A DNA stretch of 46,657 nucleotides from positions 14,983 to 61,639 of the forward strand of contig FR882590.1 in the NCBI GenBank assembly GCA_000435715.1, in the 5' to 3' direction. Every line of letters starts with the position of its first letter. Positions within the stretch are counted from its first letter, which is position 1. The DNA comes from Firmicutes bacterium CAG:145. Lineage in GTDB: Bacteria > Bacillota > Clostridia > Peptostreptococcales > Anaerovoracaceae. This document shows positions 39,022 to 46,657 of the stretch, in pieces. The notes beneath the pieces are model-generated. The model did not search any database, had not been told where the DNA came from, and worked only from the letters and a program-made list of their open reading frames with translations. The translations under genes and the position numbers were made by a program.

Positions 39022-39063
39022 AAAAAGATACTGCCGGTTTTATACTTCCGGCAGTATCTTTTT
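39022..39063 (+). terminator. Terminator of the Dph6-like gene
   Basis: AAAAAGATACTGCCGG and CCGGCAGTATCTTTTT form a long perfect stem ending in a T-run. Confidence 0.92.
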
Positions 39064-39113
39064 ATCCTATCTTTATCTTAAGAGTAATTGTTTCCGGCGG
39101 CGCTGCTCTCTCT

Positions 39114-39440
39114 CCCACTCGGAAAGCTAAAGATACTTAAAACGAGTGGGCCCGCGCCTACTCGAAACGCCAAAAAAGCTTAAAACGAGTGGGTAGATCC
39201 CCACTCGAAAAGCTAAAATATCTTAATTCGAGTGGGGCTTAAAAGCTCTGCAAAGTGCGATTTTCAGATTTTCATTCTATTATTTTACAATATATGTAAA
39301 TTTGCGAAGGGAGTATCCCCACTCGAAACACAAAAAAACCTTAAAACGAGTGGGCCCGCACCCACTCGTTTTCTCAATAATCACTATCTTGAGTGGGATC
39401 CACCCCACTCTTTTTACTGTAAATCTTAATTTCAGGTGGG
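39114..39440. repeat. Array of six 37-bp palindromes with 43-bp period
   Basis: Units start at 39114, 39157, 39200, 39318, 39361 and 39404, each exactly 37 bp. Each begins CCCACTC(G) and ends with its complement (C)GAGTGGG, with a variable AT-rich interior that often ends CTTAAAA. Within the two blocks of three, units repeat every 43 bp with six-base linkers of different sequence. An 81-base stretch (39237-39317) with no unit separates the blocks. The last two units are the most degenerate. No cas gene is near, and the unique linkers are too short to be spacers. Confidence 0.9.
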
Positions 39441-39598
39441 GCACACTGGGGCGCACCCAGCCACACATGATCGCACCCCGACTACGCTCAAGCATACTCG
39501 ACCATGCGCAACCGCGCTCGACCGCACCCGCCGACCATACTCAAGCACACAGCCCTTGCACCATCTCACACGCCCCCTACGCTTCACAAGGATTCTTT
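39441..39598. repeat. C-rich, G-poor tract with degenerate short repeats
   Basis: The plus strand is rich in C and poor in G, with recurring CTCAAGCA(T/C)A, CTCGACC, GACCAT and CGCACCC blocks. Its composition differs strongly from both flanks. Reading frames across it give low-complexity His/Thr/Pro/Arg peptides with no family resemblance, so it is treated as non-coding. Confidence 0.5.
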
Positions 39599-41380
39599 CT
39601 ACAGCCCCACCAGGAACTGTTCTTTTCTCTTGGAAAGTTCCTCGTTGTATATAGGGTCGCCGCCCTTATGCAGTTCTCTGACATAGGCGTGATGATTGCC
39701 CATTATTTCTTTATATTTCTCGCCTAAGATCAGAAGCGCCACATTCGAGCACTGATCGGCCACTCTCTCAAGATTTGTGAGAGCATCTACGAAAGCCATG
39801 CCGGTGGCCGTGGTACACTCTCCTCTCTTAAGTCTTTCTATATGCCGGTTCTTTAATGTAATCACCATATCGTCTATGACTTCTTCCAGAGGTTCTACGC
39901 GCTTGGCTATATCGCTGTCCATAGAGGAGAAGGCTTCAACCGTTATAGCAGTTATTTCGAATATGGCGTCTTTTACTTTTTCCAGTTCCTCTTTTGCCGA
40001 ATCTGAGAATTCCAGCTTGCCTCCCCTTATGTTCTGAGCTACTTCCATGATATTCATAGCGTGGTCTCCTATCCTCTCAAAATTGGTAGAAGTCTGCATC
40101 ATGGTGCTGACTCTCTGGCTGTCGCTGTCAGTCTCAACGAATTTTGAAAGATTAACAAGATAAGTATCCATAGAGTCGGTAAATAAATCCATATTGTCTT
40201 CATTTTCATTTATTACCGATACTCGGTTTTCATCATATACATACAGGAGTTTGCAGCTTCTCTTCAAATTCTTCAGAGCAACTTCTCCCATGTGGGCGAT
40301 GGCCTTACCTGCCTCTGAAATAGCCATTTCCGGAACTTCGAAAAGCTTTTCGTCCGGAACTTCAAGGTCCGCTCTGTCCTCTTCGTCCATCTTCGTAACC
40401 TTGATGATCCTCTGAGATGCGTCTACAAGTTTTCCGGCAAACGGCACCAGCACGATAGCCGTTATGAGATTAAACAGAGTCTGGAAATTAGCTATGGAAC
40501 CGCTGTTTACAACGCTGTCCCATAAATTAGGAAAACCTCCCAGAGAATGAATCAGCGTCATCGCGATCATGAATAGGAAAGTTCCTATAGTATTAAAGAG
40601 TATATGTACTATGCCTATCCGCTTAGCGTCCTTAGAAGAGCCTATGGAGCAGATAAACAATGTTACTACGCAGGTTCCCAGGTTTATTCCCATTATCATA
40701 GGATACACCAGATTAAAAGTTATGGCGCCAGTAGCCGATAATGCCTGCAATATGCCTACCATGGCCGAAGAGCTCTGGACCACCACCGTAAGTACCATCC
40801 CTATAAGAATAGAAAGAATAGGCTGATTGCTGAATTTGGCCATCAGATCCACAAACATCTGTGATTCGGAAAGAGGGGATACGGCCGCCGTCATATTTAT
40901 GATGCCGGAAAACAATACGCCGAATCCCATAAAAATCTCGCCCTTAGTCTTGCTGTTGGGCAGCTTTATGAACATTATCAGAAGAATTCCCACGAACATG
41001 GAAAGAGGCGCCAGCGTAGACGGCTTGATGAATTCGAGCGCGATATTGCCGCCCGAATCTATATCCATGAGCCTGATTATCTGAGCCGTCACAGTAGTTC
41101 CTATGTTGGCTCCCATGACTATCCCGACCGCCTGTTTTAGAGTCAGTATTCCGGCAGATATGAGACCTACGGCTAATACTATGGTAGCCGTTGAACTTTG
41201 AATCACGGCTGTCACCAGCATACCCGTTATTACGCCGAAAACTACATTTTGCGTCGCCTTTCCCAAGGCTTTTTTCAGGGCAGGCCCCGAAGCATTTTTC
41301 AGTCCGGCTCCCATCACCTCCATACCGTAGAGGAACATTGCCAGACCGCCGAGAAGACTTATGACTGAAAAAATATTCAT
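39599..41380 (-). CDS. Na+/phosphate cotransporter family protein with PhoU domain
   Basis: 593 residues. The N-terminal membrane half has the two inverted PNaS repeats, VIQSSTATIVLAVGLISAG and VVQSSSAMVGILQALSATG, which form the substrate site. The C-terminal part from about residue 345 is a PhoU-like helical bundle (ERIGDHAMNIMEVAQNI, NLERVADQCSNVALLI). The architecture matches bacterial NptA/YjbB-type proteins that move phosphate, by import or export, with Na+. It is the gene nearest to the palindrome array, which begins about 160 bases beyond its stop. Confidence 0.93.
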   Translation of the reverse strand: MNIFSVISLLGGLAMFLYGMEVMGAGLKNASGPALKKALGKATQNVVFGVITGMLVTAVIQSSTATIVLAVGLISAGILTLKQAVGIVMGANIGTTVTAQIIRLMDIDSGGNIALEFIKPSTLAPLSMFVGILLIMFIKLPNSKTKGEIFMGFGVLFSGIINMTAAVSPLSESQMFVDLMAKFSNQPILSILIGMVLTVVVQSSSAMVGILQALSATGAITFNLVYPMIMGINLGTCVVTLFICSIGSSKDAKRIGIVHILFNTIGTFLFMIAMTLIHSLGGFPNLWDSVVNSGSIANFQTLFNLITAIVLVPFAGKLVDASQRIIKVTKMDEEDRADLEVPDEKLFEVPEMAISEAGKAIAHMGEVALKNLKRSCKLLYVYDENRVSVINENEDNMDLFTDSMDTYLVNLSKFVETDSDSQRVSTMMQTSTNFERIGDHAMNIMEVAQNIRGGKLEFSDSAKEELEKVKDAIFEITAITVEAFSSMDSDIAKRVEPLEEVIDDMVITLKNRHIERLKRGECTTATGMAFVDALTNLERVADQCSNVALLILGEKYKEIMGNHHAYVRELHKGGDPIYNEELSKRKEQFLVGL

Positions 41381-41425
41381 TACTTATCCTTTCCTGCAAA
41401 TATACCGCATTTATATCAGCTTAGT

Positions 41426-42769
41426 TTATTCTCTCTCGCCTGATAGGCTGAAAGTATTCGAATCAGTAATTTTTACGGCAATTATGTTGCCGGCAAGGCC
41501 GGGATCTCCTTCAAAGTTTACCAGCTTGAATTCATCCGTTCTGCCCTCACATGTCCCCTCTTTGCTTCTGCTGATCCCATCTACCAGGACCATCTTCGTT
41601 TTACCCCTGTACAGGCGGTTTTTCTCCGCCGAAGATTCGTTGATGACCTCCACCAACCTGTTGAATCTTTCATGTTTTATTTCTTCCGGAATCTGGTCTT
41701 CGGCTCTGGCTGCCGGCGTTCCCTGTCTTATGGAATACAGAAAAGTGAAAGCCGAATCATAGCCGACGCGGCGCGCAAGATCCAAGGTATCTTCGAAATC
41801 CTCCTCGGTCTCTCCCGGAAAGCCCACGATTATGTCTGTGGAAATAGCTATGCCCGGAACTGCCTCCCTGAGCTTTCTCACCAGTTCCAAATACGCCTCC
41901 CTGGTATACTTCCTGTTCATAGCCTTAAGAATTCTGTTTGAGCCGGACTGAACCGGAAGATGTATGTATTTGCACAGCTTGTCGCAATTTTTAAAGGCGT
42001 CTATCAGCTTGTCCGACAGATCTTTGGGATGGCTGGTCATAAACCGTATGCGCTCTATCCCGTCTATCTCTGCCAGCATGTATATCAGATCGGTGAAATC
42101 GGCTTGTCCGTCTCGTCCGCATCCTTTATACGAATTCACATTCTGGCCCAGAAGAGTTATCTCTTTTACCCCGTCTCTTGCCAGAGACTTCACTTCCCTG
42201 ACTATCTCCTCCGGCTTTCTGCTTCTCTCCCGCCCTCTCGTATAAGGCACTATACAGTAACTGCAAAAATTATTACAACCGTACATGATATTGACGAAAC
42301 TCTTATGCCTGAATAATCTCCTGGCCGGCAGTTCTTCCACTATATCGCCGCCCTCGGGCCATATCTCAAACTGCTTTTTCTGCTGCGCATAGAGATTCTC
42401 CAATAACTGCGGCAGTTTATGAAGATTATGAGTGCCGAATACTACATCCACCCAAGGATACTTCTCCTTGAGGGTGTCTACTATGTGCTGCTGCTGCATC
42501 ATACAGCCGCATACACATACGGTAAATTCCGCCTTATCTGCCATTTTTCTCTTTTTAAGCTGTCCCAACGTGCCGAAAAAACGTTTATCTGCATTTTCTC
42601 TTATACTGCACGTATTGAAGATCACTATGTCGGCTTCTTCCCTTGAAGAAGCTTGCTCATAACCTTTTTCTGACAACATTCCGGCCATTATCTCAGAATC
42701 GTGTTCATTCATCTGGCAGCCGAAAGTCGTGATGTGAAATTTCCTCGGTCTCTCCAAAATTTTCTCCAT
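41426..42769 (-). CDS. miaB: tRNA-2-methylthio-N6-dimethylallyladenosine synthase
   Basis: Radical-SAM methylthiotransferase modifying A37 of tRNAs that read UNN codons. The N-terminal UPF0004 domain has TTFGCQMNEHDSE, and the other two cluster cysteines lie in FNTCSIRENA and CVCGCMMQQ. The radical-SAM motif is YGCNNFCSYCIVPYTRGRERSR, and a C-terminal TRAM domain follows. 447 residues from the ATG at 42769; a TTG 12 bases upstream, overlapping the gpsA stop, is the alternative. Neither has a strong ribosome site, so coupling to gpsA is likely. Confidence 0.96.
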   Translation of the reverse strand: MEKILERPRKFHITTFGCQMNEHDSEIMAGMLSEKGYEQASSREEADIVIFNTCSIRENADKRFFGTLGQLKKRKMADKAEFTVCVCGCMMQQQHIVDTLKEKYPWVDVVFGTHNLHKLPQLLENLYAQQKKQFEIWPEGGDIVEELPARRLFRHKSFVNIMYGCNNFCSYCIVPYTRGRERSRKPEEIVREVKSLARDGVKEITLLGQNVNSYKGCGRDGQADFTDLIYMLAEIDGIERIRFMTSHPKDLSDKLIDAFKNCDKLCKYIHLPVQSGSNRILKAMNRKYTREAYLELVRKLREAVPGIAISTDIIVGFPGETEEDFEDTLDLARRVGYDSAFTFLYSIRQGTPAARAEDQIPEEIKHERFNRLVEVINESSAEKNRLYRGKTKMVLVDGISRSKEGTCEGRTDEFKLVNFEGDPGLAGNIIAVKITDSNTFSLSGERE

Positions 42770-42777
42770 TCCAATAC

Positions 42778-43782
42778 TCAAAATATGTGCATCTCATTTT
42801 TTGTCTTTCGTCCCATGAGAAGTGAAGCCGCTTCTTCAGGCCGCATTTCACCTCTTATCAGAGCGCATATGCTCTCGGTTATAGGCATCTCTATGCCGTA
42901 CTGTTTGGCCAGAGATTCTGCCGCCTGCGCAGTTGATATGCCTTCGACTGCCATTCCCACTTCTTCTGCAGCTTCCGCCGCCGGTATTCCCTTTCCCATG
43001 AGTATACCGCACCGCCTGTTCCGGGAATGTATGCTGGTACATGTAACTATCAGATCTCCCAGGCCGGTAAGGCCTGAAAAAGTATTTATATCGGCGCCCA
43101 TGGCGCAGCCCAGCCTGCACATCTCTACCAGTCCTCTTGTCATCATGGCGGCTTTGGCATTGTCTCCGAATCCCATTCCGTCGGATATGCCTGCACCCAG
43201 TGCTATTATGTTTTTAAGAGCTCCGCCAAGTTCCACGCCTGTCATGTCATCGTTGGTATATACTCTTAATCTTTCCGTATTGAAGATATCCTGTATCATC
43301 AAAGCTGTCTCTCTGTCGGCTGAGGCTACGGCTACAGTCGTAGGCAGCTTTCTTGCGATCTCCTCAGCATGGGAAGGCCCTGAAAGGACAGCATACTTTA
43401 CGTCTGTCTTTATCTGCATGGCTATCTGAGAAAGTCTCATCAGACTGCCCTTTTCTATTCCTTTAGCCACATTTACGGCCACAGCGTCAGAAGGCATATA
43501 TACGGCCGCTTCTTCAAACACCTTTCTGAAATTCTGAGCAGGTACGGCAAATACAACTATTGTTGCGTCTTTCAGGGCAGTTTTCATGTCATGAATCATC
43601 TTCAGTTCTTTCGGAAGTTTTATGCCCGGAAGGTAATGAGGATTTTCTCTCGTTTCTTCCATCAGCGCCAGCTGAGATTTTTTTCTTCCCCATATGGAAG
43701 TATCATAGCCCTTGTCTGTAAGCGTCACGGCAAGAGCAGTGCCGAAGCTGCCGGCCCCTATGACGGTTATTTTATTGTTCAT
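42778..43782 (-). CDS. gpsA: Glycerol-3-phosphate dehydrogenase [NAD(P)+]
   Basis: 334-residue cytosolic enzyme that reduces dihydroxyacetone phosphate to sn-glycerol 3-phosphate for phospholipid synthesis. The Rossmann motif is ITVIGAGSFGTALAVTL; AVNVAKGIEKGSL and GGALKNIIALGAGISDGMGFGDNAKAA give the catalytic lysine and substrate site, with TCTSIHSRN near the C-terminal half. Its start overlaps the plsY stop by four bases. Its product is the PlsY substrate, so the pair forms a metabolic unit. Confidence 0.97.
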   Translation of the reverse strand: MNNKITVIGAGSFGTALAVTLTDKGYDTSIWGRKKSQLALMEETRENPHYLPGIKLPKELKMIHDMKTALKDATIVVFAVPAQNFRKVFEEAAVYMPSDAVAVNVAKGIEKGSLMRLSQIAMQIKTDVKYAVLSGPSHAEEIARKLPTTVAVASADRETALMIQDIFNTERLRVYTNDDMTGVELGGALKNIIALGAGISDGMGFGDNAKAAMMTRGLVEMCRLGCAMGADINTFSGLTGLGDLIVTCTSIHSRNRRCGILMGKGIPAAEAAEEVGMAVEGISTAQAAESLAKQYGIEMPITESICALIRGEMRPEEAASLLMGRKTKNEMHIF

Positions 43783-44378
43783 ATCTGTTCTTCCTTCTTA
43801 GAAAACATCTTCGGCTCTTGGCCCTTTATGAGTCTCTTTATATTAGGTATATGTTTGATAATTATTATTACGGCCATCACACAGCCCACCGGCAAAAATC
43901 CCGGCTCGAACAGCCAGCACAGCAGTGGAAACGATGCGGCGGCCAGCAAAGAGCCTACCGACATCCTCTGAGTTGCCGCCAGTCCGACGGCTACCACCAG
44001 AAGTTCCATGAGCGCCAGATACCATTGAACCGCCAGAATAGCTCCGAAAGCAGTGGCCACTCCTTTACCGCCTTTGAATCTGTAGAAGCAGGGCCACACA
44101 TGGCCGCAGAATACCGCCAGAGCGCATACCGTTCCTATGGTATAGTTACCGAATTTCATTCCCAGGTATACGGCCATAACGCCTTTGCACACATCTATGA
44201 TGAGAGTTATGACGGCAGCTTTCTTGCCCAGCACTCTCAGCGCGTTAGTAGTTCCCGCATTGCCGCTTCCTTCTTTTTTAATATCTACGCCCTTAGCCTT
44301 TCCCAGCAATATGGACGGCGATATGTTTCCTATGAAATAAGCTGCAGTGACCCATATGACAAATTTTATCACGGACAT
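43779..44378 (-). CDS. plsY: Acyl-phosphate:glycerol-3-phosphate acyltransferase
   Basis: 199-residue membrane enzyme that puts the first acyl chain on glycerol 3-phosphate. Conserved motifs are GSGNAGTTNALRVLG, GHVWPCFYRFKGGKGVATAFG and a third near KHIPNIKRLIKGQEPK. Five hydrophobic helices are present. It overlaps gpsA and follows der by two bases, a common der-plsY-gpsA order in Clostridia. Confidence 0.96.
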   Translation of the reverse strand: MSVIKFVIWVTAAYFIGNISPSILLGKAKGVDIKKEGSGNAGTTNALRVLGKKAAVITLIIDVCKGVMAVYLGMKFGNYTIGTVCALAVFCGHVWPCFYRFKGGKGVATAFGAILAVQWYLALMELLVVAVGLAATQRMSVGSLLAAASFPLLCWLFEPGFLPVGCVMAVIIIIKHIPNIKRLIKGQEPKMFSKKEEQI

Positions 44379-44380
44379 AG

Positions 44381-45706
44381 CTATTCTCCCTTTTCGCCTT
44401 TCTCTCTGAATACGAATTTTATAGAAGTGCCTTCAAATCCGAACCCTTCTCTTATCTTGTTTTCCAGATACCTCGCATAGGAAAAATGCATCAGATCCCT
44501 CTTATTGATCTGGAAGCTGAACAGCGGCGGCTTTACTGCCACCTGAGTGGCATAATATATCTTCAGTCTCTTCCCCTTATCCGAAGGAGGCTGTTTCATC
44601 ATCGTCGCATCCTGTATGAGACTGTTTAGCTGTCCTGTAGGGACTCTCATAGCCCTCTTTTGGGCCACATATTCAGCCATCTCCAGCACCTGATATATCC
44701 TCTGTTTTTCTGCCACGGATATGAATATGACAGGAGCATAAGACATGAAAAGCAGCTCCGATTGTATTTCTTTTTTGAAATCGCGCATGGTGTTGGTCTC
44801 TTTTTCTATGAGATCCCATTTGTTCACTGCTACGACGATACCTTTTCCGGCCTCGTGAGCTACTCCTGCTATCTTCTTATCCTGCTCCGTAAGGCCTTCT
44901 GCTGCGTCTATCATCAAAATACATACGTCGCATCTTTCGATGGCCGCAACAGCCCTGACGACGCTGTAGCGTTCTATGTCTTCGTTTACTTTGTTTTTTC
45001 TCCTGATGCCGGCAGTATCTATGAGTATATATTTTTCTCCGTCTTTTTCGAAGGGAGTGTCTATCGAGTCCCTGGTAGTTCCGGCTATGGGCGATACTAT
45101 CACGCGCCTCTCGCCTAAAATGCAATTTATCAGAGAGGATTTTCCCACGTTAGGCTTGCCGATCACGGCTACCTTTATGGTCTCATCATCTTCTGTATCG
45201 GAGCCTTCGGGAAAGCTGGCTACTACCTCGTCGAGCACATCGCCGAAGTTGAGCATGTTGGCGGCGGAAACAGGTATAGGCTCTCCCAGTCCCAGTTCAT
45301 AAAAATCATAGAAGTCATCGGGAAGCCTTGTAGGCTTATCTATCTTGTTGACCACCAGAATCACACGTTTTCCCGTGCGCATCAGCATCATGCCCACTTC
45401 TCTGTCTGCCGTAGTAAGGCCTTCCTTGCCGTCCACTATAAACAGTATGACGTCAGCCATATCCATGGCCACCTGCGCCTGTTGTCTCATCTGCGAAAGT
45501 ATCACGTCCTGACTTTCAGGCTCTATGCCTCCCGTATCTATCAGGGCAAAATGAACGCAGTTCCATTCGGCTTCTGCATATATTCTGTCACGGGTGACAC
45601 CGGGAGTGTCTTCCACTATGGAGACACGTCTGCCTACTATTTTATTAAAGAATGTTGATTTTCCTACATTCGGTCTGCCGACTATGGCGACTATAGGTTT
45701 ACTCAT
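44381..45706 (-). CDS. der: Ribosome assembly GTPase Der (EngA)
   Basis: 441 residues with two G domains and a C-terminal KH-like domain, needed for 50S subunit maturation. G1 motifs are GRPNVGKSTFFNKI and GKPNVGKSSLINCI, with DTGGIEP and DTAGIRRK as G3 and NKID and NKWD as G4. The KH-like region ends LENKIREGFGFEGTSIKFVFREK. Its start overlaps ftsY by eight bases. Confidence 0.97.
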   Translation of the reverse strand: MSKPIVAIVGRPNVGKSTFFNKIVGRRVSIVEDTPGVTRDRIYAEAEWNCVHFALIDTGGIEPESQDVILSQMRQQAQVAMDMADVILFIVDGKEGLTTADREVGMMLMRTGKRVILVVNKIDKPTRLPDDFYDFYELGLGEPIPVSAANMLNFGDVLDEVVASFPEGSDTEDDETIKVAVIGKPNVGKSSLINCILGERRVIVSPIAGTTRDSIDTPFEKDGEKYILIDTAGIRRKNKVNEDIERYSVVRAVAAIERCDVCILMIDAAEGLTEQDKKIAGVAHEAGKGIVVAVNKWDLIEKETNTMRDFKKEIQSELLFMSYAPVIFISVAEKQRIYQVLEMAEYVAQKRAMRVPTGQLNSLIQDATMMKQPPSDKGKRLKIYYATQVAVKPPLFSFQINKRDLMHFSYARYLENKIREGFGFEGTSIKFVFREKGEKGE

Positions 45707-46598
45707 CGAAAATTCCTCCTATAAACTCTTCGGGAACGAATTCCTTAAGATCCTCTATTCCCTCTCCGACGCCTATATACTTGATAGGCATATCGAATTC
45801 ATCGGCGATTGTGACAGCGATGCCTCCTTTGGCAGTTCCGTCCAGTTTAGTGATAACGATACCTGTTATATCTGTCACCTGGCCAAACTCTCTGGCCTGA
45901 GAGACGGCGTTCTTACCTGTGGTGGCGTCCAGCACCAGCAGCGTCTCTTTCTTTGCTTCGGGGAACTCTCTTTCTATCACTCTGTTCATCTTTGAAAGTT
46001 CTGTCATCAGATTTTTCTTGTTCTGCAGTCTACCTGCCGTATCGCATATGAGCACGTCTGTCTTTCTGGCTTTAGCCGACTGAATAGCGTCGTATATAAC
46101 CGCAGAAGGGTCTGCGCCTTCCTGATGGTGTACTACATTTATATTATTTCTTTCTCCCCATATTACCAGCTGCTTAGCGGCGGCGGCCCTGAAAGTATCT
46201 GCCGCGGCCAGCATGACGGTTCTGCCCGCCTGCTTAAGCTTATATGCCAGCTTGCCTATGGTGGTGGTCTTGCCGCCGCCGTTTATGCCTATGACTAAGA
46301 TGACCAGAGGAGTCTCTGAAGAGATATGATGTCTTTCTCCTTTATCCACTAAATCTGTCATTATCTTTTTCAGGGCGGTCTTTATCCCTTCCGGGCTGGT
46401 TATATAATCGTTCTTTACTGTATCCCTGAGCCTTTCCATTATAGTCATGGTTGTATCCATACCTATATCGGAAGTTATGAGTATTTCCTCAAGCTCATCC
46501 ATCAGATCCTCGTCTACCTCGGCCCTGGCCATTATGACATCGCTTATCTTTTCGGACAGCCTTCCGAAAAATGATTTTTTTTCTTTAAAAAGTGACAT
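45699..46598 (-). CDS. ftsY: Signal recognition particle receptor FtsY
   Basis: 299-residue SRP GTPase that docks ribosome-nascent chains at the translocon. The short N-terminal region lacks the long acidic A domain of E. coli, as usual in Gram-positive bacteria. The N domain is followed by the G domain with GINGGGKTTTIGKLA (G1), DTFRAAAAKQL, DTAGRLQNK (G3) and TKLDGTAKGG (G4), ending in IGVGEGIEDLKEFVPEEFI. A GGGGG-rich ribosome site lies just upstream. Confidence 0.97.
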   Translation of the reverse strand: MSLFKEKKSFFGRLSEKISDVIMARAEVDEDLMDELEEILITSDIGMDTTMTIMERLRDTVKNDYITSPEGIKTALKKIMTDLVDKGERHHISSETPLVILVIGINGGGKTTTIGKLAYKLKQAGRTVMLAAADTFRAAAAKQLVIWGERNNINVVHHQEGADPSAVIYDAIQSAKARKTDVLICDTAGRLQNKKNLMTELSKMNRVIEREFPEAKKETLLVLDATTGKNAVSQAREFGQVTDITGIVITKLDGTAKGGIAVTIADEFDMPIKYIGVGEGIEDLKEFVPEEFIGGIFDE

Positions 46599-46631
46599 TC
46601 TTGATCCCCCTTCAAATCTATAAATCGGAGC

Positions 46632-46650
46632 CCGGCTCCCGCAGAGCCGG
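46632..46650. terminator. Hairpin at the right edge, possible terminator
   Basis: CCGGCTC and GAGCCGG pair around CCGCA upstream of ftsY. The following minus-strand sequence is only weakly T-rich, so it might be a terminator of the preceding gene outside the window or a readthrough signal. Confidence 0.35.
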
Positions 46651-46657
46651 CGGCCGG

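Noticed and set aside
39114..39440. CRISPR array
   Set aside because: Repeat units are strongly palindromic with variable interiors, the linkers are six bases, and there are no cas genes in the window.
39302..39727. A 141-codon plus-strand frame over the palindromes and the C-rich tract
   Set aside because: It translates the repeat units and then runs into the 3' end of the Na/Pi transporter gene in antisense; composition is not protein-like.

Overview
The window reads as chromosomal DNA of an anaerobic, endospore-forming member of the Clostridia (Bacillota). The main evidence is a full-length SpoIVA spore-coat ATPase, an HrcA-type CIRCE operator beside clpB, a small RelQ-type alarmone synthetase, Gram-positive housekeeping genes (der, plsY, gpsA, miaB, a short FtsY) and strong AGGAGG-type ribosome sites. 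No oxygen-respiration genes, insertion sequences, phage genes or Cas genes were seen. The exact family cannot be fixed from the sequence alone.

Layout. (1) 0-0.7 kb: nth. (2) 0.7-11 kb: a D-amino-acid/D-peptide utilisation locus. It holds an Asp/Glu racemase, a class-A-like serine hydrolase, an N-acyl-D-amino-acid deacylase, a DmpA-type P1 peptidase and an APC permease in one leftward operon. A divergent class-C-like serine hydrolase, an M55 D-aminopeptidase and a sigma-54 activator follow. Three near-consensus -24/-12 promoters can be read in front of the permease, the class-C hydrolase and the M55 peptidase, so the locus looks like one sigma-54 regulon. (3) 11-21 kb: small accessory genes (C39-like protein, LMW phosphatase, GIY-YIG, tRNA-Thr(CGT), PadR/HAAS pair, RelQ, GyrI-like, DUF4241-like, AAA ATPase, FCD regulator) around a P-type cation ATPase. 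The ATPase has a terminator-bearing leader that also encodes an Asp-Ser-rich peptide. (4) 21-27.5 kb: mntP, clpB, an ArsB/NhaD-type permease, a repeat-rich non-coding stretch and an M50 protease. (5) 27.5-34.6 kb: LysM protein, a MurT/GatD-like pair whose glutaminase lacks its catalytic residues, cardiolipin synthase, an MFS exporter and spoIVA. (6) 34.6-39 kb: a nitrogenase-like operon in which a NifH-type reductase is fused to a NifD-type subunit, followed by a NifK-type partner, with a divergent Dph6-like ATP-pyrophosphatase. (7) 39.1-39.6 kb: an array of six 37-bp palindromes, then a C-rich tract. (8) 39.6-46.6 kb: Na/Pi cotransporter, miaB, gpsA, plsY, der, ftsY.

The most novel-looking system is the nitrogenase-like operon: one polypeptide carries both the Fe-protein and the D-type catalytic half, the FeMo-cofactor cysteine position is not conserved, and the K-type partner has lost two of the three cluster cysteines. 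Next come the sigma-54 D-peptide regulon, the inactivated MurT/GatD pair, the palindrome array, and the P-type ATPase with an altered ion site and an unusual leader. Functional statements beyond family membership are inferences from motifs read by eye; no database search was run.
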